Origin: JANNBN01 sp031430595
GTDB lineage: Bacteria > Actinomycetota > Acidimicrobiia > Acidimicrobiales > JANYDT01
Direction: 5' to 3'
DNA length: 64,000 nt
Assembly: GCA_031430595.1 (NCBI GenBank)
Contig: JANPBU010000013.1
Coordinates: 186,001 to 250,000, forward strand
Positions 43,374 through 52,548 of this stretch are shown here, in pieces. The notes below the pieces were generated by a model. That model had not been told where the DNA came from, ran no database searches, and saw only the letters and a list, made by a program, of their open reading frames with translations. Position numbers and translations under genes: made by a program. Positions within the stretch are counted from its first letter, which is position 1, and each line of letters begins with the position of its first letter.

Positions 43374-44177
43374 TTATTCGAGGCCGGCTAACCATGATTC
43401 GGTAATGCCAGCTGGGGCACCCACCCGTATGAACCACTCCGTGCCGAAGCTCATATTGAACACTTCGTCGGGCATTTCGAGGAAGAACGAACCGTCGCTA
43501 ATTTGGCTTTTGTGCGCTTTCATCGACTGCCGTTTTAGCGGGGTGAAAGCCTGCACATCGATAGCAGTGGTGAGCTCGGCTTCGGGCATACCAAACGGAT
43601 TGCCGTCATCGGTACCCGGCGTATCGTCATCACCGAAATCAGGAACGTCAACACCAGCCGCCTTAGCCCCCTCCATCATGCGTTTCATATGATCGCGGTT
43701 CATAGTTGCTTCGTACACATACGGTGTTCCGGCGAGTTCGGCAGCACGCTTACCAACCCGGTGGATCGCAATGTGATCAGGATGGCCGTAGTTGCCATGC
43801 CAGTCGTAGCTGGTCAGCACATCAACTGACTCCTCCTTCAAAATCGCAGCTAGGCGTTCGGCGGCTTGATCTATTGGCGCATTCATGAAGGCATCAGGAT
43901 GCGCGTTTTGCTCCCACCCCGTCATGCCCGAGTCTTTGTAGCCAAGAAACTCAAGGCGATGAACACCAAGGGCGGCACAAGACGCCTCGCATTCAACCCG
44001 TCGGCGTTGAGCCAGCGTTTCACCTTCGGCGAGATCGGCAGGAGTCTCGCCATACTCACCACCGGTACCCACAACAAGGATTACGCGATGGCCCTGCGCC
44101 GCGGCCATCGCCATAGTGCCTCCGGTGGTAATCGCCTCGTCGTCGGGATGCGCGTGAAAACAAAGCAGGGTAGCCAT
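43374..44177 (-). CDS. PIG-L/LmbE-family deacetylase
   Basis: This 267-residue protein has the zinc motif CFHAHPDDEAITTGG (AHPDDE) and the second ligand block GNYGHPDHIAIHRVG (HPDH). The family removes N-acetyl groups from GlcNAc-type or mycothiol-type substrates. Actinobacteria commonly have MshB and Mca of this fold, but I cannot choose between them or other members. ATG 44177 is chosen because it directly precedes the domain. It is divergent from a diiron protein gene across a 156-bp gap. Confidence 0.88.
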   Translation of the reverse strand: MATLLCFHAHPDDEAITTGGTMAMAAAQGHRVILVVGTGGEYGETPADLAEGETLAQRRRVECEASCAALGVHRLEFLGYKDSGMTGWEQNAHPDAFMNAPIDQAAERLAAILKEESVDVLTSYDWHGNYGHPDHIAIHRVGKRAAELAGTPYVYEATMNRDHMKRMMEGAKAAGVDVPDFGDDDTPGTDDGNPFGMPEAELTTAIDVQAFTPLKRQSMKAHKSQISDGSFFLEMPDEVFNMSFGTEWFIRVGAPAGITESWLAGLE

Positions 44178-44250
44178 AAGACCCTCTGGTTTAGTGGAAG
44201 TTGAACCCAAACGGTTTCTTTCAACCCGAAAATGCCCGTCATTTGTGACA

Positions 44251-44264
44251 TTTTCGAGCGAAAA
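44251..44264. promoter_or_regulatory. Palindrome in the divergent PIG-L / diiron promoter region
   Basis: TTTTCG-AG-CGAAAA is a perfect dyad midway between the two divergent start codons (44177 and 44334). TTGACA follows at 44267-44272, a fair -35 hexamer for the diiron gene, although no well-spaced -10 is obvious. It could be an operator. Confidence 0.4.
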
Positions 44265-44333
44265 CACTTGACACTGTGGCATGAGGCACACAAGCTATAA
44301 CCGAGCGAATACTCGGGTTTTCAGGAGACCACC

Positions 44334-45506
44334 ATGACCATCGACAACCATGACCTTGATGCAGCGACATATCTCACCGATCGTGAGCGGTTGCACACCG
44401 ACATGAACAGTGTCGAAGCAATCATGGCGCTCACGAATCGTGATGCGGCGGCAGAACTCTCGGTGGTTCAATCGTCGTTCGATACCCTTTTCACTTGGGA
44501 TTACGCCAAGGGCAAACGGCCGCAACTCAACAAACTGTACGAGAAGGCCAAAGCCAGCCAATGGGATGGCGAACGCGATCTTGATTGGTCCATCGATGTC
44601 GACATCGAAAAGGTAGTTACTGAGCTCTCGGTCGCAACCCCAGCCGATGCATGGATACGCGAACGCGCCGTCGAGGAAGGATTGTTCAAGGGCTGGTCAG
44701 ACAAAGAGTGGCTGCAACTCGGAATCGAAGGTCAAAACTGGCGGTTGTCACAATTCATGCATGGCGAACAGGGCGCGCTGATCTGTACCGCTCGAATCAC
44801 CGAAACGGTGCCGTGGTACGACGCCAAGTTGTACGCAGCAACGCAGGTCATGGACGAAGCTCGTCACGTTGAAGTGTTCGCCAAATACCTCGATCTAAAG
44901 CTGTCGGGCTACTACCCCATCAATGCTCATCTTGAGGCACTACTCAAAGACATTATTCAAGACAGCCGATGGGACGTGACCTATCTCGGAATGCAAATCA
45001 TGGTGGAAGGTCTGGCCCTTGCCGCATTCGGGTTCCTTCATATGCTCACTTCGGAGCCGCTTCTGAAGAACCTGCTTCGATACGTTATGAGCGACGAAGC
45101 ACGCCACGTTGCCTTTGGGGTGCTCACGCTTAAGGAAGTCTACGAAGATATGAGTGCAGCCGAAATCCGCGAACGCCAAGAGTTTGCGTTCGAGTGCGGC
45201 GTACGTATGCGCGACCGGTTCCTTATGCAAGAGGTGTGGGATCGTATGGGTGTAGATGTTCGCAAAATGGTGAAAATCCAGCTCGATATGCCAAACGAAT
45301 ACAAAGACTTCCAACGATTGCTCTTCTCGAAAATTGTTCCGAACTGTAAGAAGCTTGGTCTCCTCGACGCCGGCGATGGTTGGCTACGCAAGAAGTGGAC
45401 CGAACTTGGTGTCATCGAATTCGAAAACTGGGCGAATACCGGGGATGAGTACTTGACGATGGATGTAGTCGAGGCCGACCGTGCATCCGGCGCACTAGCC
45501 AGCTAG
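44334..45506 (+). CDS. Ferritin-like diiron protein (R2-like)
   Basis: This 390-residue helical protein has ferritin-like metal motifs: Glu in HGEQGALICTARI, then Glu/His in VMDEARHVEVFAKY, then Glu in IMVEGLALAAFGF and a second DEARH in VMSDEARHVAFGV. The two EARH pairs define a four-helix diiron site like ribonucleotide reductase R2 or R2-like oxidases. The radical-tyrosine features are not clear, so oxygenase or oxidase is as likely as a reductase subunit. A good AGGAG site precedes ATG 44334. Confidence 0.87.
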   Translation: MTIDNHDLDAATYLTDRERLHTDMNSVEAIMALTNRDAAAELSVVQSSFDTLFTWDYAKGKRPQLNKLYEKAKASQWDGERDLDWSIDVDIEKVVTELSVATPADAWIRERAVEEGLFKGWSDKEWLQLGIEGQNWRLSQFMHGEQGALICTARITETVPWYDAKLYAATQVMDEARHVEVFAKYLDLKLSGYYPINAHLEALLKDIIQDSRWDVTYLGMQIMVEGLALAAFGFLHMLTSEPLLKNLLRYVMSDEARHVAFGVLTLKEVYEDMSAAEIRERQEFAFECGVRMRDRFLMQEVWDRMGVDVRKMVKIQLDMPNEYKDFQRLLFSKIVPNCKKLGLLDAGDGWLRKKWTELGVIEFENWANTGDEYLTMDVVEADRASGALAS

Positions 45507-45551
45507 CACTCACTCGCTTTGGCGAAGCGCTTCAGCCTATAGTGGGCTGAT

Positions 45552-46448
45552 ATGAGTACCTACGATCAAGCATCAAGAGCACTTTCGGGTGCTCTTGAGC
45601 CATTTGTTGGCTCGGTCTACTTTGCCAAAGAGTGTCACGAGGCTTACGAGTCACTGGGTTTTGCAGCTTCAACGCGAACCGCGAACGGCGTCATGCTTCC
45701 TGATGGCCCCGCTTACTTCACCAGTCGAGGGTCACTCATGGGCCAGGTTCCTGGTGAAGTGGTTGCCGCTGCGTTCGGCGTGTTCAACCCAGCGGCAGTG
45801 ATTGCGTCGGTATCGTTTGGTTGGTCAATCGCCGACGCCCAAACGATGCGCTCGACCCGGGCCACTGCGACAGTCGCGCAATTGAAAAGAGTTCTTGGAG
45901 ATCAACCCGACGGTGTAAGCGACGTTCGTGAGGCGCTTGCTCGGGCAGTTGGTGCCTGCCAACCTGCCGGACGACCTTTGTTCGCCGGGGCTGTTTCAGG
46001 TGACGTGCCGAGCGATGAACTTGGCGCCGCATGGCACCTTGGCGACTGCCTTCGCGAATACCGCGGAGACTCACATACCGCAGCGTGGATTGGGGCAGGG
46101 TTTGACGCTGTAGAAATCGGATTGCTGACCGAACGTTTCTGGGGCCTTCCACAAAAATCGTATGTCCGCACACGAGCCTGGACCGATGACCAGTTAGATG
46201 CCGGCATCGAACGATTGACGTCGCGGGGCTTACTCACCGCCGATGGCCTTACTGACCGGGGGCAAGCTGTGCGCGAAGGTATTGAAGCGGCAACCGATGC
46301 CCAAATGCAACGACCGATCGAAGCCATGGGCGATCGCCTGATACTAGCCATCGACTTGCTGAAGGGCTGGTCAAAACAAGTTCAAGCCGAACATGGCTAT
46401 CCGGCCTCAGGACCAATGGACCTCGCCAACGCAATCACGAAGGCGTAA
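45552..46448 (+). CDS. SCO6745-like actinobacterial protein
   Basis: This 298-residue protein reads ALEPFVGSVYFAKECHEAYESL and AYFTSRGSLMGQVPGEVVAAAFG near the start. The middle has RPLFAGAVSGDVPSDE and HLGDCLREYRGDSHTAAWIGAG, and a winged-helix-like end is formed by LTSRGLLTADGLTDRGQAVREGIE. This is the conserved SCO6745 pattern, related to MarR-like folds but of unknown role. It is followed 5 bp later by a LigD-type polymerase on the same strand. Confidence 0.85.
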   Translation: MSTYDQASRALSGALEPFVGSVYFAKECHEAYESLGFAASTRTANGVMLPDGPAYFTSRGSLMGQVPGEVVAAAFGVFNPAAVIASVSFGWSIADAQTMRSTRATATVAQLKRVLGDQPDGVSDVREALARAVGACQPAGRPLFAGAVSGDVPSDELGAAWHLGDCLREYRGDSHTAAWIGAGFDAVEIGLLTERFWGLPQKSYVRTRAWTDDQLDAGIERLTSRGLLTADGLTDRGQAVREGIEAATDAQMQRPIEAMGDRLILAIDLLKGWSKQVQAEHGYPASGPMDLANAITKA

Positions 46449-46453
46449 CCAGG

Positions 46454-47494
46454 ATGGCGTCCTCTGCACCCGATGAGGCAGCCGTGCTTGAGGTTGATGA
46501 TCGTCAGATTCGAATCACCAGCCCCGACAAAGTCTTTTTCCCAGGCATCGGGGCGACGAAGCTTGACCTCGCAGAATTTTACCTGTCGATTCGCGACCCG
46601 TTCCTTCGGGCAAACGGGGGGCGGCCGTCAATGATGGAACGATATCCTGACGGTGCATCGGGCAAGTCGTTCTTTCAAAAACGGGTACCGGACCACGCGC
46701 CCGATTGGTTGCAAACGGCAGTCGTTTCAACCCCAAACGGAACCGAATCAAATGCGCTGGTTTTAGCCGATGTTTCGCACGTTCTTTGGGCCGTGAATTT
46801 GGGCTGCCTCGGGTTTCATCCGTGGCCCTCTTTGTCGGTAACACCGCAGATTACAAACGAACTACGAATCGATCTTGATCCGCAACCCGGCGTTACGTTC
46901 GACATGGTTCGCGAAGCAGCGTTTGAGGTGAATTCGTTTCTTAGTGAATGCAATATGCGTGCGTTCATAAAGACGACCGGCAGCCGCGGGTTGCATATCT
47001 ACATACGACTTGAACCGAAATACGATTCGTTTGTTGTTCGTTCAGCTGCGGTCGCACTAGCACGCGAAATGGAGCGACGTCGACCAGACCTCGTCACAGC
47101 CCAGTGGTGGAAAGAGCAACGCGGTACACGGGTCTTTATTGACTTCAACCAAAACGCTCCGCACAAAACGGTGTTCGCAGCATGGGCCGTTCGGCCAAGG
47201 GTTGGTGGCCAGGTGTCGACCCCATTCAGTTGGGATGAACTGGCAACCATCGATCCTGAGCAATTGACCATTCCTGTTGTCGTAGATCGATTCCGCGTCA
47301 GTGGCGATCCGTGGTCTGACATGGTTGATCAACCACAGACACTTGACCCACTTTTGGCATTTCACCGAGCCGACCAAGAGGCTGGCCTTGGTGATGCACC
47401 GTGGCCGCCCGTGTATCCGAAGATGCCTGGTGAACCGCCGCGGGTGGCCCCAAGCCGAGCCAAAAAACCAACCAAAGACGCAACGACCACGTGA
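46454..47494 (+). CDS. Stand-alone LigD-type polymerase (PolDom) protein
   Basis: This 346-residue protein has the archaeo-eukaryotic primase fold of LigD polymerase domains: ITSPDKVFFPGIGATKLDLAEFY, SFFQKRVPDHAPDWL, and the metal Asp pair in ELRIDLDPQPGVTF. KTTGSRGLHIYIRL and the third acid region FIDFNQNAPHKTVFAAW complete it. In other bacteria the domain is fused to ligase and nuclease modules for Ku-dependent end joining. Here it is alone, as in many actinobacteria. Its stop overlaps the HAD gene start by 4 bp. Confidence 0.9.
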   Translation: MASSAPDEAAVLEVDDRQIRITSPDKVFFPGIGATKLDLAEFYLSIRDPFLRANGGRPSMMERYPDGASGKSFFQKRVPDHAPDWLQTAVVSTPNGTESNALVLADVSHVLWAVNLGCLGFHPWPSLSVTPQITNELRIDLDPQPGVTFDMVREAAFEVNSFLSECNMRAFIKTTGSRGLHIYIRLEPKYDSFVVRSAAVALAREMERRRPDLVTAQWWKEQRGTRVFIDFNQNAPHKTVFAAWAVRPRVGGQVSTPFSWDELATIDPEQLTIPVVVDRFRVSGDPWSDMVDQPQTLDPLLAFHRADQEAGLGDAPWPPVYPKMPGEPPRVAPSRAKKPTKDATTT

Positions 47495-48297
47495 CAAAAA
47501 TAAACACGATCAAAATAACCACGACCGGGATAACCACCATCGGTATCGATGCCGATGACACTCTGTGGCACAACGAAGACGGCTTTCATAAAGTCGAGCA
47601 AACCTTTGTTGACGTCGTCTCACCGCACCTCGCCGCTGGTGTGGCGAACTCACCAACTGACGTTCTCAACGCACTCGCCGATCAAGAACGACAAAACGTA
47701 AAGGTGTTTGGTTACGGGGTCAAAAGTTTCATGTTTTCGATGGTGGAAACCGCGGTTGCTCTGACGGATGGTCGTATCCCAGCACAACGGCTCACCATTC
47801 TTATTGACGCAGGCCGAAACCTGCTGACCCGACCCGTTGAACTATTCGAAGGAATCGACAAAACGTTGACTCATCTGGCCAAAGAGTTTCAATTGGTGCT
47901 CATCACAAAGGGCGACCAACACCATCAGAGCGCGAAGGTTACCGAGTCTGGGTTGGCTCACCATTTCCGCTCGATTGAAGTTGTTCAAGAAAAAGATGTG
48001 CGTACTTATGAACGAATTATGGCTAAACATGAAACCGATCCGCATCGATTTTTGATGATCGGGAATTCGGTCAAATCAGACGTGCTTCCCGTGCTTGAGG
48101 CCGGTGGTGCTGCCATACATATTCCGTACAGTGTTACGTGGGCTCTTGAACACGCCGAAGTCGAACCTCATCACATCGAGTCTGGCCGGTTTCACAAACT
48201 CGAATCACTTCATCTGGTTCCCGGGCACCTCGCTCAACTGGAACACCTCATTCAACTGGCACACCTCGCTCAGCTTCCACAAAACACGACAACCTAA
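47491..48297 (+). CDS. HAD-family hydrolase
   Basis: This 268-residue protein starts at GTG 47491, overlapping the polymerase stop (GTGA). The HAD nucleophile motif is GIDADDTLWHNEDG, motif II is VLITKGDQ, motif III is the Lys in VVQEKDVRTYE and motif IV is FLMIGNSVKSDVLP. It is probably a phosphatase of small phosphorylated metabolites. The extreme N-terminus (KINTIKITTTGITTIGI) and C-terminus are low-complexity. The latter is a three-copy 18-bp repeat encoding HLAQLE, HLIQLA and HLAQLP. Confidence 0.88.
   Translation: MTKINTIKITTTGITTIGIDADDTLWHNEDGFHKVEQTFVDVVSPHLAAGVANSPTDVLNALADQERQNVKVFGYGVKSFMFSMVETAVALTDGRIPAQRLTILIDAGRNLLTRPVELFEGIDKTLTHLAKEFQLVLITKGDQHHQSAKVTESGLAHHFRSIEVVQEKDVRTYERIMAKHETDPHRFLMIGNSVKSDVLPVLEAGGAAIHIPYSVTWALEHAEVEPHHIESGRFHKLESLHLVPGHLAQLEHLIQLAHLAQLPQNTTT
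48226..48279 (+). repeat. 18-bp tandem repeat at the 3' end of the HAD gene, three copies
   Basis: Units at 48226-48243, 48244-48261 and 48262-48279 start with CACCTC and encode six-residue repeats HL(A/I)QL(E/A/P). Further weaker HLV and LES units precede them. The array keeps the reading frame. Confidence 0.8.
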
Positions 48298-48302
48298 CGA
48301 CG

Positions 48303-49598
48303 TCAGCCTTCGGTTTCACCCTCGACCGAATCCGGGACCACCTGCGCATCCCACCAGAATGCGCTCACGATCGTTCCAGATTTCGTCACTTTTGCAACGT
48401 CGACCGGGTCAACCCACCACCCGCCGGTTCCCTGCGCACCGAACCCAACCGACCATGCGCTGTCTGGGTCGTCGGCAGAATGCATTTCGAACAGCACTTC
48501 GAACAGGTCGGTCGCAAGACCTTCCCTCACGTCGTCATCAAGGAACGCATCAATCGTGCGGGGATCACGATCAACTAAGCGATTAAATCCGCCAATCTGG
48601 GCTGGTCCCTCGGTTCCGAGCCAACTGTTGATCGAACCAAGGGCACGATAAAACTCTGACGAATCTGCTGCCCGTAATGCACCCGCAAGAAATGGAAGCG
48701 CGCTGTCGAATCGGGCGTCGGTCGTTTCGGGAACGTTCCATTGCAACGAAAAATTCATCGCTAACGCTACGGTCGGGCCCCTCGATGGAGGCCCATCAGA
48801 ACAGGTGTCGTTTTGTGGAACCATCTTCGGTGAACTCGCTGCCATATCTTCAGGTGAAACGTAGGTGACCCGCTGTGCAGGTTGGTTCACTGTTTCCTGC
48901 AACGTCGGCCCACCAGTCCAACCGGTGTCTGATCCGACCGGAACCATCTTCAGCCAAAACTGCAACATGCCTGCTTTTGGAAGCTTCGTTACGGTTCCGG
49001 TTCGCTCGGTTGTCGTAACGGGAAGCACCGGAAGGTCGGCGAGATTGAGTTGGGCCACCATACATAACGGTTCGTTGTTTATGTCGAGCGGCACGCTTTG
49101 AGTCGCAGGGATGTCGCTCGGACCAAACAGATGCGACGACCAGGCTTCCGCGTTTTCGATGATTCCGGTGTAGTCAACGGCAATGTATGGGCGAGCAGAC
49201 GAGGTGAATTCTGCGTTGTATACCGACAGGTCGGCCGGAACCGCTGGCGCCGCAGGTATAAAGCTGGAAAACGCAAGTGATGGAACAACGGTACTTTCCG
49301 GTGTTGGCGCAGCGACCGGACTTGCAGACCCAGCCGCTACAACTAGCGCAAGTGTTGTCACTGGCCGTCGATCAGCGTTGTAGCGGAACGTTCCGATCGC
49401 GATGAGGCCCATGACAACGCACGCCGCCGTGAGTACTGTCTTTGCCCGGTGAGCCGACGGTTCAATCGGGGCGATGGGTGGTGAGACCGCAGCGTATGGG
49501 CTCGGAAGGTGACCGGGTTCAAGTGGGTGTTGGTCCGGGTCGTTGTTCTGGTTCGGCCCGGCTGGGTTCGGTGCTGGCGGTTCGAGCGTAGAGACCAT
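48303..49598 (-). CDS. Membrane-anchored DUF1963 (YwqG-like) protein
   Basis: This 431-residue protein has a Pro/Asn-rich cytoplasmic N-terminus (about 1-50) and one transmembrane helix (TVLTAACVVMGLIAIGTF, about residues 53-70). An extracellular part then carries the DUF1963 pattern PLCMVAQLNLADLPVLP, GMLQFWLKMV and later SEFYRALGSINSWLG-like helices. YwqG-type proteins are of unknown function. The external location with a membrane anchor is unusual, as most are cytoplasmic. Confidence 0.7.
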   Translation of the reverse strand: MVSTLEPPAPNPAGPNQNNDPDQHPLEPGHLPSPYAAVSPPIAPIEPSAHRAKTVLTAACVVMGLIAIGTFRYNADRRPVTTLALVVAAGSASPVAAPTPESTVVPSLAFSSFIPAAPAVPADLSVYNAEFTSSARPYIAVDYTGIIENAEAWSSHLFGPSDIPATQSVPLDINNEPLCMVAQLNLADLPVLPVTTTERTGTVTKLPKAGMLQFWLKMVPVGSDTGWTGGPTLQETVNQPAQRVTYVSPEDMAASSPKMVPQNDTCSDGPPSRGPTVALAMNFSLQWNVPETTDARFDSALPFLAGALRAADSSEFYRALGSINSWLGTEGPAQIGGFNRLVDRDPRTIDAFLDDDVREGLATDLFEVLFEMHSADDPDSAWSVGFGAQGTGGWWVDPVDVAKVTKSGTIVSAFWWDAQVVPDSVEGETEG

Positions 49599-49645
49599 GC
49601 GATCACGTTACCGGCGCAGCGAGTTCCAGCGGTGCCAAGTCACGT

Positions 49646-50656
49646 CTAGTCGGCATCAACCGCCGAGATGACAAACGCCAACCCTTCAGAGGGACAATTG
49701 ACCGCAAGGCGCAGAGCCCACCCGGTATCGGGCTCACCGGCCGTCCACAGCATCCATTGAAGTTCGCCAATAGCTTCACCGAGTTCTTCTGGGTGCACCA
49801 CGTCATCATGTTCAAGAACATCTTCGGCGAAGCCACCGAGCGCCGTCAGCAGCCACCACAAGTCGCTTCGGGCTGACGCAAGACCGCGACGGCGACCATG
49901 GGCACCTCCACCACTGGCAGCCCACACCATGAGCGACATCGCTAGTGCTGCATCAATCTCGGCGATATGCGGCCGTCGAACCCCGAGCGCCGCAATTGCA
50001 TTCAGGCATTCCCCCTCTACGGCCAACACTTCGCATCGGCCGTTTGATTCGGTTGTCCAGGACCGAACGAGTGCTGTGAACGCGGCGATAGTCGTCGGGT
50101 CTTTGGCCAGCGGGCCCGGCGAGGCTGCCTGATCAACCCGGCTGCACATCGGCAGTGCAGGGGCGAAATGTTCGACACGGCCAAGATGAAACACAGCCGG
50201 TACGTATGTTGGCTCCCAAGCCTGAAGCTCGAGGGGGATATCGAAGACGTTCGGAAGCGAAAGTGCAGTGACGTCGGTGGCTAATCGCTCGCCAGCAGCA
50301 ACGAATTCATGGGCCAGCATTGCGCCACCGGGGGTTTTCGGAACGTGAGGTGCGAGATCAGCCCAGAGATGAGTGGTAGCTACGACCTCGGGAAACGGCC
50401 CAAGTGCGAATCGCATCGATGCTGAGTCAAGTACCGAAACTGCCACCTCGGGCGGGCCGTCGAGGGCCATGCGGTATTCGGCATACGCAGCGACTGGCCA
50501 CAGTTGGTGACCGCGTTCAAGGGCCGCACGGGCGCTGTCACGGGCTTCGATTACTGCGCCCCAGTTGTCGTCAAGCACCAATCCGTCGATGAGGGCACAT
50601 CGATCGGCGATGTGGCTGAGTTCGACCTCCAACTCGTTTTGGTTGGGCTCGTTCAC
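49646..50656 (-). CDS. Conserved hypothetical protein
   Basis: This 336-residue soluble protein is rich in Ala, Leu and Glu. Blocks such as YAEYRMALDGPPEVAVSVL, LPNVFDIPLELQAWEPTYVP and SGGGAHGRRRGLASARSDLWW look conserved and recall actinobacterial proteins of unknown function. There is no signal peptide, membrane helix or catalytic motif I recognise. It is divergent from a DSD1-type PLP enzyme, with 32 bp between the starts. Confidence 0.7.
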   Translation of the reverse strand: MNEPNQNELEVELSHIADRCALIDGLVLDDNWGAVIEARDSARAALERGHQLWPVAAYAEYRMALDGPPEVAVSVLDSASMRFALGPFPEVVATTHLWADLAPHVPKTPGGAMLAHEFVAAGERLATDVTALSLPNVFDIPLELQAWEPTYVPAVFHLGRVEHFAPALPMCSRVDQAASPGPLAKDPTTIAAFTALVRSWTTESNGRCEVLAVEGECLNAIAALGVRRPHIAEIDAALAMSLMVWAASGGGAHGRRRGLASARSDLWWLLTALGGFAEDVLEHDDVVHPEELGEAIGELQWMLWTAGEPDTGWALRLAVNCPSEGLAFVISAVDAD

Positions 50657-50688
50657 TCAGCTCACCCTAGGGCCACTACGGTTTCTCC

Positions 50689-51717
50689 GTGCCCTCCGCC
50701 CATCGCTTCGTCAATGACTTGACTACGCCAGCCCTACTGCTCGACGTCGATGCGTTCCAACACAACCTTTCCGTGATGGCAACACGGTTACCGGGCCGTC
50801 AGCTTCGACCGCACGTGAAGGCTCACAAAACCACTGCGTTGGCTCAGGAACAAACCAAACACGGTCACGACACGTTTACCTGCGCAACCATTCGTGAAAT
50901 TGAAGGAATGGCCGCCGCCGGGTTAGGCCTTGACCTGCTACTTGCGAACGAGGTTGTCGACGCACGGCGACTTGGTGCGGTTGTTGCTGCTGGCATCGGG
51001 AGGGTCACCCTGGCGATCGATTCAGACGAAACCCTTGACGCCGCAGTTGCCGGAGGGGTTCGTGAGGTTGTCATTGACGTGAACATTGGCTTACCCCGCT
51101 GCGGGTGTGACCCTGCCGATGCCGGGCGACTCGCCGACCGTGCCCGCAAAGCCGGTTTGAGCGTTCGGGGGGTTATGGGTTACGAGGGGCACCTCATGAT
51201 GGTTGTTGACCCAACTGAACAGCGCGAAAAGGTTGAGGCTTCCATGGCCCTCTTACTACGTGCACATAACGATGTTGGCGGCGAATTGGTGAGCGCTGGT
51301 GGTACTGGAACCCACATAGTCAATACCTGGGCAACAGAAATTCAAGCTGGGTCGTATGCGCTCATGGATACCCAGTACGCAGAGCATAATGAGTTTGCAT
51401 TTCGTCAGGCCCTGTCGATTCTTGGGTCAGTGATTTCAGTATCTCGTGACACCGGGTCGAAGGGTTGGGCGGTGGCTGATGTTGGGCTGAAGGCGCAGGG
51501 AATGGACCACGGTTTACCCACTATTGCCGATGCTTCCGTCTGGTTTTGTTCAGATGAGCACGTGACGTTTGCCCCAGCTGAACCGGTCCACTTTGGTGAT
51601 CGAGTCCGTGTGGTGCCAGCACACTGCGACCCGACCGTGGCCTACCACGACCGAATGTGGCTGGTTCAAGGTGACGAGGTCGTCGATTCATGGCCCGTTG
51701 ATCTCAAGGGTTGGTAA
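50689..51717 (+). CDS. DSD1-family PLP-dependent enzyme (D-threonine aldolase / D-serine dehydratase-like)
   Basis: This 342-residue protein starts with GTG. The alanine racemase-type barrel begins LTTPALLLDVDAF and carries the PLP Lys in LRPHVKAHKT (residue about 42-45). The C-terminal domain has VPAHCDPTV, whose His and Cys bind the metal in this family. Members cleave D-3-hydroxyamino acids or dehydrate D-serine. The substrate here is not settled. It ends 6 bp before the pseudouridine synthase gene. Confidence 0.9.
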   Translation: MPSAHRFVNDLTTPALLLDVDAFQHNLSVMATRLPGRQLRPHVKAHKTTALAQEQTKHGHDTFTCATIREIEGMAAAGLGLDLLLANEVVDARRLGAVVAAGIGRVTLAIDSDETLDAAVAGGVREVVIDVNIGLPRCGCDPADAGRLADRARKAGLSVRGVMGYEGHLMMVVDPTEQREKVEASMALLLRAHNDVGGELVSAGGTGTHIVNTWATEIQAGSYALMDTQYAEHNEFAFRQALSILGSVISVSRDTGSKGWAVADVGLKAQGMDHGLPTIADASVWFCSDEHVTFAPAEPVHFGDRVRVVPAHCDPTVAYHDRMWLVQGDEVVDSWPVDLKGW

Positions 51718-51723
51718 CTGACT

Positions 51724-51783
51724 ATGAACGACACAAATATGAACGACACGAATATGAACGACACGACTATGAACGAAGAAAAC
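51724..51783 (+). repeat. 15-bp tandem repeat carrying repeated ATG codons
   Basis: Units ATGAACGACACAAAT, ATGAACGACACGAAT, ATGAACGACACGACT and a degraded fourth copy follow each other in frame. Each one offers a start codon. The array encodes MNDTN-type repeats at the N-terminus of the pseudouridine synthase. Confidence 0.85.
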
Positions 51784-52536
51784 GAATTCCCTGATGAAAG
51801 TAGATCGGCACCGAATGGTGTGCGGCTCTCGAAACTCATGGTGTCACTTGGCATCTGTTCACGACGCGAGGCTGACGACTTCATTGCGGCCGGGCAGGTC
51901 TTTGTTGACGGTACCGTCGTCGACGTGCTCGGAACGCGGGTATCAGCCGATGCCGTCATCACACTTTCAGACGACGCAAAGGTCGAACAGAAAAACCTGT
52001 TGACGGTCATTGTTAACAAGCCAGTTGGGTATGTATCGACCCAACCCGAGCGAGGGTACCGCCCAGCGATCGACCTCGTTCACCCCGACAGCGAGTTCCC
52101 ATACGACACCGAGATTTTGCATCGTAAACACCTTCGAACCCTGGCGGCGGCGGGTCGACTCGACATTGACTCTCACGGTTTGCTCGTACTCACCCAAGAT
52201 GGTCGGCTGGCTTCGCAAATCATAGGTGCGCATGCAAATGTGGAAAAAGAGTATCTCGTAAGAATTTCAGGGAATCTCAGTGACGACGCGATCGAGGTAC
52301 TTAGCCACGGTTTGAGCCTTGATGACAAACCGTTACTTCCTGCGGTTGTTGAATGGGCGAACGAAAGCCAGGTTCGATTCATTCTTCGAGAGGGACGCAA
52401 ACGCCAAATTCGTCGGATGTGTGAAGCAGTTGACGTGAGGGTCGTTGATCTCAAACGGGTTCGGATTGGAAATATCCGGCTCGGCAATCTTCCAACCGGC
52501 TGTTGGAGATTTCTTCAGCCCGATGAGCACGTGTAA
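51724..52536 (+). CDS. RsuA/RluB-family pseudouridine synthase with multiplied start codons
   Basis: This 270-residue protein has an S4 RNA-binding domain (VRLSKLMVSLGICSRREADDFI, about residues 35-80) followed by the synthase core, with catalytic Asp in AAGRLDIDSHGLLVLTQDG. EGRKRQIRRMCEAVDVRVVDL is the RsuA-type motif. It isomerises a uridine in rRNA, most likely 23S in the RluB manner. The first 20 residues come from a 15-bp tandem repeat with four in-frame ATG codons (51724, 51739, 51754, 51769), so the true start is ambiguous. Confidence 0.92.
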   Translation: MNDTNMNDTNMNDTTMNEENEFPDESRSAPNGVRLSKLMVSLGICSRREADDFIAAGQVFVDGTVVDVLGTRVSADAVITLSDDAKVEQKNLLTVIVNKPVGYVSTQPERGYRPAIDLVHPDSEFPYDTEILHRKHLRTLAAAGRLDIDSHGLLVLTQDGRLASQIIGAHANVEKEYLVRISGNLSDDAIEVLSHGLSLDDKPLLPAVVEWANESQVRFILREGRKRQIRRMCEAVDVRVVDLKRVRIGNIRLGNLPTGCWRFLQPDEHV

Positions 52537-52548
52537 CCGGCGCGTTAC

